A DNA stretch of 36,123 nucleotides. Source: CAJXZP01 sp049606935. GTDB taxonomy: Bacteria; Bacteroidota; Bacteroidia; Flavobacteriales_G; Salibacteraceae. A program made the position numbers and the translations under genes. Each line of letters begins with the position of its first letter. Position 1 is the first letter of the stretch. The stretch lies in the NCBI GenBank assembly GCA_049606935.1, contig JBMYWA010000015.1, positions 1 to 36,123 of the forward strand, written 5' to 3'. Of the stretch, positions 32,835-36,123 are shown piece by piece. Below the pieces are notes generated by a model. It had not been told where the DNA came from. It did no database searches and was given only the letters and a program-made list of their open reading frames with translations.

Positions 32835-34490
32835 ATGGACAAGAATAAGATCTACATAATTTTAGCTTCTGTTTTGTTTTTTATGCCCTTTTTAGGTCAG
32901 GTTCATTTATTTGATTGGGATGAAATAAATTTTGCGGAAATAGCCCGTGAAATGGTCATAACTAATGATTACCTGCGCCCACAAATAAACTATCAAATCT
33001 TTACAGAAAAACCACCTATGTTTATGTGGTTACAGGCTGCATCCATGAACGTTTTTGGAATGAATGAATATGCCGCTCGTTTTCCAAATACAATTGCTGG
33101 AATACTTACATTGTTGCTTTTATACACAGCCGGAAAACGTTTGTATAACAAAGAATTTGGGCTCTTATGGGCAGGAGCCTATTTTGGAAGTATTTTGCCT
33201 CATTTATATTTTAGATCTGGAATTATTGACCCGTGGTTTAACCTGTTTATTTTCTTAGGGCTCTACAACATTATTATCTATTATTGGAAAAAAGAAGCAA
33301 GTGCTGATGTTCCATTTTATCAACCTAGAATTCGATACATCATATGGGCTGGGATTTTTACAGGTCTAGGAATATTAGTAAAAGGCCCCGTGGCATTCCT
33401 AATTATTTGCATCGCCCTTGGGGTGTATTGGATATCAAAACGCTTTAAGTTTTATTTAGATATAATAGATTTCGGTATTTTCACTTTAGTTACCATTTTC
33501 ACAGCTTCTATTTGGTTTGGGGTGGTTTCATTAGTTAATGGTCCTCAATTTGCCATTGAGTTCACTATCCGTCAATGGGAACTTTTTTCTCAACAAGATG
33601 CTGGCCACGGAGGATTCTTTGGGTATCATTTTGTGGTATTATTTCTATTGGTGTTTCCGGCAAGTATTTTCATGATTAGAAGCATGGGAAAAATAGTAGA
33701 AGGACGACCTTATCAAAACGATATGCGCAAATGGATGCTAATTTTGTTTTGGGTGGTTCTTATTCTTTTCACCATTGTTAGCACTAAAATCATTCATTAT
33801 TCTTCATTGGCCTACTTTCCGATAACTTACTTAGCTGCATTGGTAATTTACCAAATGCAAAAAGGGCTTATTCCATTTTCTTTATGGATGAAAATTTGCT
33901 TAGGTTTTGTAATGAGTATTTTTGTTATTGCCCTAATTGCCCTTCCCTGGCTAGGTATGAATATTGAAGTTTTAAAACCATTATTAGCAGCAGATCCGTT
34001 TGCGGTGGCCAACCTAAACGCAAATGTGAACTGGACAGGTTTAGAGTTTATTCCAGGTATTTGGCTTCTAATAGCTACGGTTACTGGAATGGTTTTCCTT
34101 ACAAAAGGAAAAACTTATAAAGGCGCCATTTGGATTTTTGGAGGTACTGGATTATTTGTCTTTTTAACTCTAACATTCGTAATAACAAAAATTGAAGCCA
34201 TTACTCAAAACGCAGCTATTGAGTTTTACGAAACAAAAGTAGATTGCGACTGCTACGTAGTTTCTGAAGAGTATAAGAGTTATGCGCAGCTCTTTTACAC
34301 CAAAGTAAAACCTAACCTTAATCCTAAACGGCACAACATTAATTGGCTAAAAACAGGCAATATTGACAAAGATGTGTACTTCGTGGCAAAAATCACAGGA
34401 ACTAAACATCTTGAAAAATTAGATGACGTTCAGTTTCTTTATGAAAAAAATGGCTTTACCTTTTGGCAAAGAAAAGCTCTTAAAGATTAA
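32835..34490 (+). CDS. ArnT-like membrane glycosyltransferase (GT-C fold)
   Basis: The 551-residue membrane protein has about 11-12 segments and the GT83/ArnT-type front: FDWDEINFAEIAREMV with the catalytic Asp-Glu, then FTEKPPMFMWLQAA and NEYAARFPNTIAG. Proteins of this kind transfer a sugar from a polyprenyl-phosphate donor to an outer substrate such as lipid A or protein. The soluble C-terminal part (about 460-551) is periplasmic and contains CDCYVVSEEYKSYAQLFYTK. The donor and acceptor cannot be told by eye. Gaps of two bases before and three after make it part of a three-gene unit with the oxygenase and the acetyltransferase. Confidence 0.88.
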   Translation: MDKNKIYIILASVLFFMPFLGQVHLFDWDEINFAEIAREMVITNDYLRPQINYQIFTEKPPMFMWLQAASMNVFGMNEYAARFPNTIAGILTLLLLYTAGKRLYNKEFGLLWAGAYFGSILPHLYFRSGIIDPWFNLFIFLGLYNIIIYYWKKEASADVPFYQPRIRYIIWAGIFTGLGILVKGPVAFLIICIALGVYWISKRFKFYLDIIDFGIFTLVTIFTASIWFGVVSLVNGPQFAIEFTIRQWELFSQQDAGHGGFFGYHFVVLFLLVFPASIFMIRSMGKIVEGRPYQNDMRKWMLILFWVVLILFTIVSTKIIHYSSLAYFPITYLAALVIYQMQKGLIPFSLWMKICLGFVMSIFVIALIALPWLGMNIEVLKPLLAADPFAVANLNANVNWTGLEFIPGIWLLIATVTGMVFLTKGKTYKGAIWIFGGTGLFVFLTLTFVITKIEAITQNAAIEFYETKVDCDCYVVSEEYKSYAQLFYTKVKPNLNPKRHNINWLKTGNIDKDVYFVAKITGTKHLEKLDDVQFLYEKNGFTFWQRKALKD

Positions 34491-34493
34491 ACT

Positions 34494-34979
34494 ATGATTA
34501 CAGTAATAAGAAAAGGAACAAAGGAAGATCTTACTAGATTACGCGAGTTAATAGTTGAGCTAGCCATTTATGAAAAGGAGCCCAACGCTGTTGAAGTAAC
34601 CTTAGCAGAAATGGAAAAAGACGGCTTTGGAGACCAAAAAATATTCGACTTTTTTGTAGCTGAAATAGATGGTGTAGTAGAAGGTATTGCCCTATACTAT
34701 TTTAAGTACTCTACCTGGAAGGGCAAATGTGTCTTTTTAGAGGATATTGTGGTAAATGAAAAATTAAGAGGAAACGGAATTGGTAAATTATTATTTGACG
34801 AAGTCGTAAAAGTGGCCGCAGCAAATAATGTTAAACGCATGGAATGGCAAGTTTTAGAATGGAACCATCCTGCCATACATTTTTATAAAACTAAATATAA
34901 AGCAAACCTTGACCCAGAATGGTTAAACGGGAGACTTGTAGAAAAGCAAATTCTAAGAATTGCTGATGCTTTAAAATAA
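34494..34979 (+). CDS. SSAT-like GNAT acetyltransferase
   Basis: The 161-residue product is a GNAT enzyme. It resembles the eukaryotic-like spermidine/spermine (or thialysine) N-acetyltransferases: LRELIVELAIYEKEPNAVEV, then DGFG, ALYYFKYSTWKGKCVFLEDIVV, the acetyl-CoA loop LRGNGIGKLLF (the RxxGxG type) and WQVLEWNHPAIHFYKTKYK. The usual substrate is a polyamine or a free lysine-like amine. It ends the unit with the oxygenase and the ArnT-like gene, three bases after it. Whether it acts on polyamines, a sugar amine or a peptide is unknown. Confidence 0.88.
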   Translation: MITVIRKGTKEDLTRLRELIVELAIYEKEPNAVEVTLAEMEKDGFGDQKIFDFFVAEIDGVVEGIALYYFKYSTWKGKCVFLEDIVVNEKLRGNGIGKLLFDEVVKVAAANNVKRMEWQVLEWNHPAIHFYKTKYKANLDPEWLNGRLVEKQILRIADALK

Positions 34980-35123
34980 CATTCTGATTTGTAACAATAG
35001 TTTTTACGTTTCAAAAACAAATATTCATCACAACATTTTAAGGTTTCACCACATCACCAACAAACTAAACTACTCATTTACTGATACATAACCACCCACT
35101 CCCAAATTAACCAAATAAATCTG

Positions 35124-35156
35124 TTTGTAAGAATGACCAAATAGTTTGTACATTTG
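35124..35156 (+). promoter_or_regulatory. Best-fit promoter of the window, for the secreted protein
   Basis: TTTG (35124-35127), 21 bases, TACATTTG (35149-35156): exact matches to the -33 and -7 consensus. Initiation near 35161 would leave a leader of about 30 bases to ATG 35193. The 213-base gap before this gene holds nothing else I can name. From 35046 to 35120 its top strand has almost no G. Confidence 0.72.
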
Positions 35157-35192
35157 ACCCAGAATTTAAAACCACTATTTTAAATCACCGCT

Positions 35193-35984
35193 ATGAAACT
35201 ACCATTCTACACAACAATAATGTTGTGTTTTGCATCTTTCTGTATTTCCTCAAATGCAGATGCTCAGCTAATAGGGCAGCAAACAGCTACCGCCACTATG
35301 GATTTGCGCCCAGTTTTACAATTGGATATTAGTACCAACAATCAAGTAGAGTTTGTTTTTGACAACATTGATGAATACTATGCCGGTATAACTCAATATG
35401 GAGCAACCATTTTAAAGGTAAGTTCCACCGTAAATTGGGATTTATATGCCGTTGGCAGATCATCCGGAACAAACGGCCCTGAGTATTGGGATCAGCAAAT
35501 TCAATATGGAAATAACAACAACCCAAATGCAATTCCAAATATTCCTTTGAGCTGTCTTGAATTACGTCAATCTCACCCAAATCAGGGAGCAAACGGAGCA
35601 AGCGGCCCTTATGCAGATTACAGTCACCCATTTGCACCAGCTAGCGCCCCAACTGGAGCCAACAGCATTTATGTAAACAACGGAACAAACGTTGCACCTT
35701 CTTCAACAGGGAAATACATTGGAGGTCATGCCGGAACATCTGGTATTTCAGGTCAAGATTTTTTACCTGGCGGAAGTTATATGAATCAAAATGGAACAAA
35801 CTCAGATTATTATTATGTAATTGATTATAGAATTTTACCGGGCTTACCTGCTACCTTCCCAATGGCTAGTAATGAAGATGCTTCTAGTTTTGAAGACTTA
35901 GTTACTGTGAATGGTGAAGGAGCTTATGCTGAACCAGGAGTATATACCATGTACGTAGAATACATATTATTAGAAGATCAATAA
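35193..35984 (+). CDS. Secreted Asn/Gly/Ser-rich protein of unknown function
   Basis: I do not recognise this family. The 263-residue product has a clear signal peptide (hydrophobic 7-20, cleavage after ADAQ). The mature part opens LIGQQTATATMDLRPVLQLDIS and has beta-rich segments (NQVEFVFDNIDEYYAGITQYG, STVNWDLYAVG). Its middle is low in charge and rich in Asn, Gly, Ser, Ala and Pro (about 85-205). It ends EPGVYTMYVEYILLEDQ. I see no type IX C-terminal sorting domain and only one Cys in the mature part. The front looks like a pilin- or Ig-like beta sandwich, but that is a weak guess. It has a consensus promoter and a terminator, so it is likely a well-expressed single gene. Confidence 0.75.
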   Translation: MKLPFYTTIMLCFASFCISSNADAQLIGQQTATATMDLRPVLQLDISTNNQVEFVFDNIDEYYAGITQYGATILKVSSTVNWDLYAVGRSSGTNGPEYWDQQIQYGNNNNPNAIPNIPLSCLELRQSHPNQGANGASGPYADYSHPFAPASAPTGANSIYVNNGTNVAPSSTGKYIGGHAGTSGISGQDFLPGGSYMNQNGTNSDYYYVIDYRILPGLPATFPMASNEDASSFEDLVTVNGEGAYAEPGVYTMYVEYILLEDQ

Positions 35985-36033
35985 AAATTTTTCTTTTATC
36001 TGTAAAGATGAAAGTAGTTAGTGGATAGTTAGT

Positions 36034-36064
36034 AAAAAGCGCAAAGACATTTGCGCTTTTTTTT
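36034..36064 (+). terminator. Intrinsic terminator after the secreted protein gene
   Basis: AAAAAGCGCAAA (36034-36045) and TTTGCGCTTTTT (36050-36061) form a perfect 12-base stem with a 4-base loop and a T tract. The remaining 59 bases to the window end hold no gene I can see. Confidence 0.92.
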
Positions 36065-36123
36065 ATTCCATTTTATTGGGGATTAATACCTGCAAATAAT
36101 TCTTACCCTTTCTTTTTTATTTA

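Noticed and set aside
1..36123. Mobile element, prophage, CRISPR array or tRNA gene
   Set aside because: No transposase, integrase, phage structural gene, regularly spaced repeats or tRNA cloverleaf was seen on either strand; gene order looks like native chromosome.

Overview
The window is chromosomal DNA of low G+C content from a member of the Bacteroidota, most likely order Flavobacteriales. The main evidence is the type IX secretion / gliding genes gldK-gldL-gldM with a PorP/SprF-family protein, a PorV/PorQ-like barrel, a DUF5777 barrel, a DUF5522 protein, a GSCFA protein, the long form of urocanate hydratase, and repeated Bacteroidota-type promoter -7 elements (TAnnTTTG). Gene density is high. 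I see no rRNA, tRNA, CRISPR array, transposase, integrase or phage gene. Most of the window is core genome. The accessory-looking part is roughly 28.5-36 kb.

Layout. (1) 1-4533, minus strand: porP/sprF-like, gldK, gldL and a gldM cut by the window edge, forming the core and motor of the type IX secretion system. (2) 4666-8247, minus: topA followed by an arginase-fold protein that has lost half of the usual metal ligands. (3) 8458-12858, plus: a tight operon of miaB, a sigma-54 activator, lptE, a TPR protein and secG, closed by a hairpin terminator. (4) 13019-14948, plus: groES-groEL, closed by a terminator shared with the convergent operon. (5) 15019-17243, minus: a four-gene envelope operon (cytochrome-c-like lipoprotein, membrane-anchored OB-fold protein, YceI, DUF5777 barrel) behind a good consensus promoter. 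Upstream lies a CDF metal transporter. (6) 18467-25206: PorV-like barrel, a small monooxygenase-fold protein, lnt, a GSCFA hydrolase, a periplasmic cyclophilin, tyrS and a DUF2007 protein. (7) 25295-28541, plus: a 51-residue Cys-rich DUF5522 protein directly ahead of hutU, then an NAD-dependent epimerase. (8) 28684-31904, minus: an e(P4)-type phosphatase lipoprotein and two tandem paralogues that look like double GNAT folds. (9) 32008-34979, plus: a three-gene unit of a 2-oxoglutarate oxygenase, an ArnT-like glycosyltransferase and an SSAT-like acetyltransferase. (10) 35193-35984: a secreted protein I cannot place, with the best promoter in the window and a strong terminator.

How the genes work together. 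Much of the window serves the cell envelope: protein export (SecG, GldKLM, PorP, PorV-like), lipoprotein maturation (Lnt), LPS assembly (LptE), periplasmic folding (cyclophilin) and probable glycan or lipid decoration (ArnT-like unit). The strongest candidates for undescribed biology are the cytochrome/OB/YceI/DUF5777 operon, the tandem GNAT-like paralogues, the metal-ligand-depleted arginase homologue beside the type IX genes, and the DUF5522-hutU pairing. All family assignments come from reading motifs by eye. No database search was possible.
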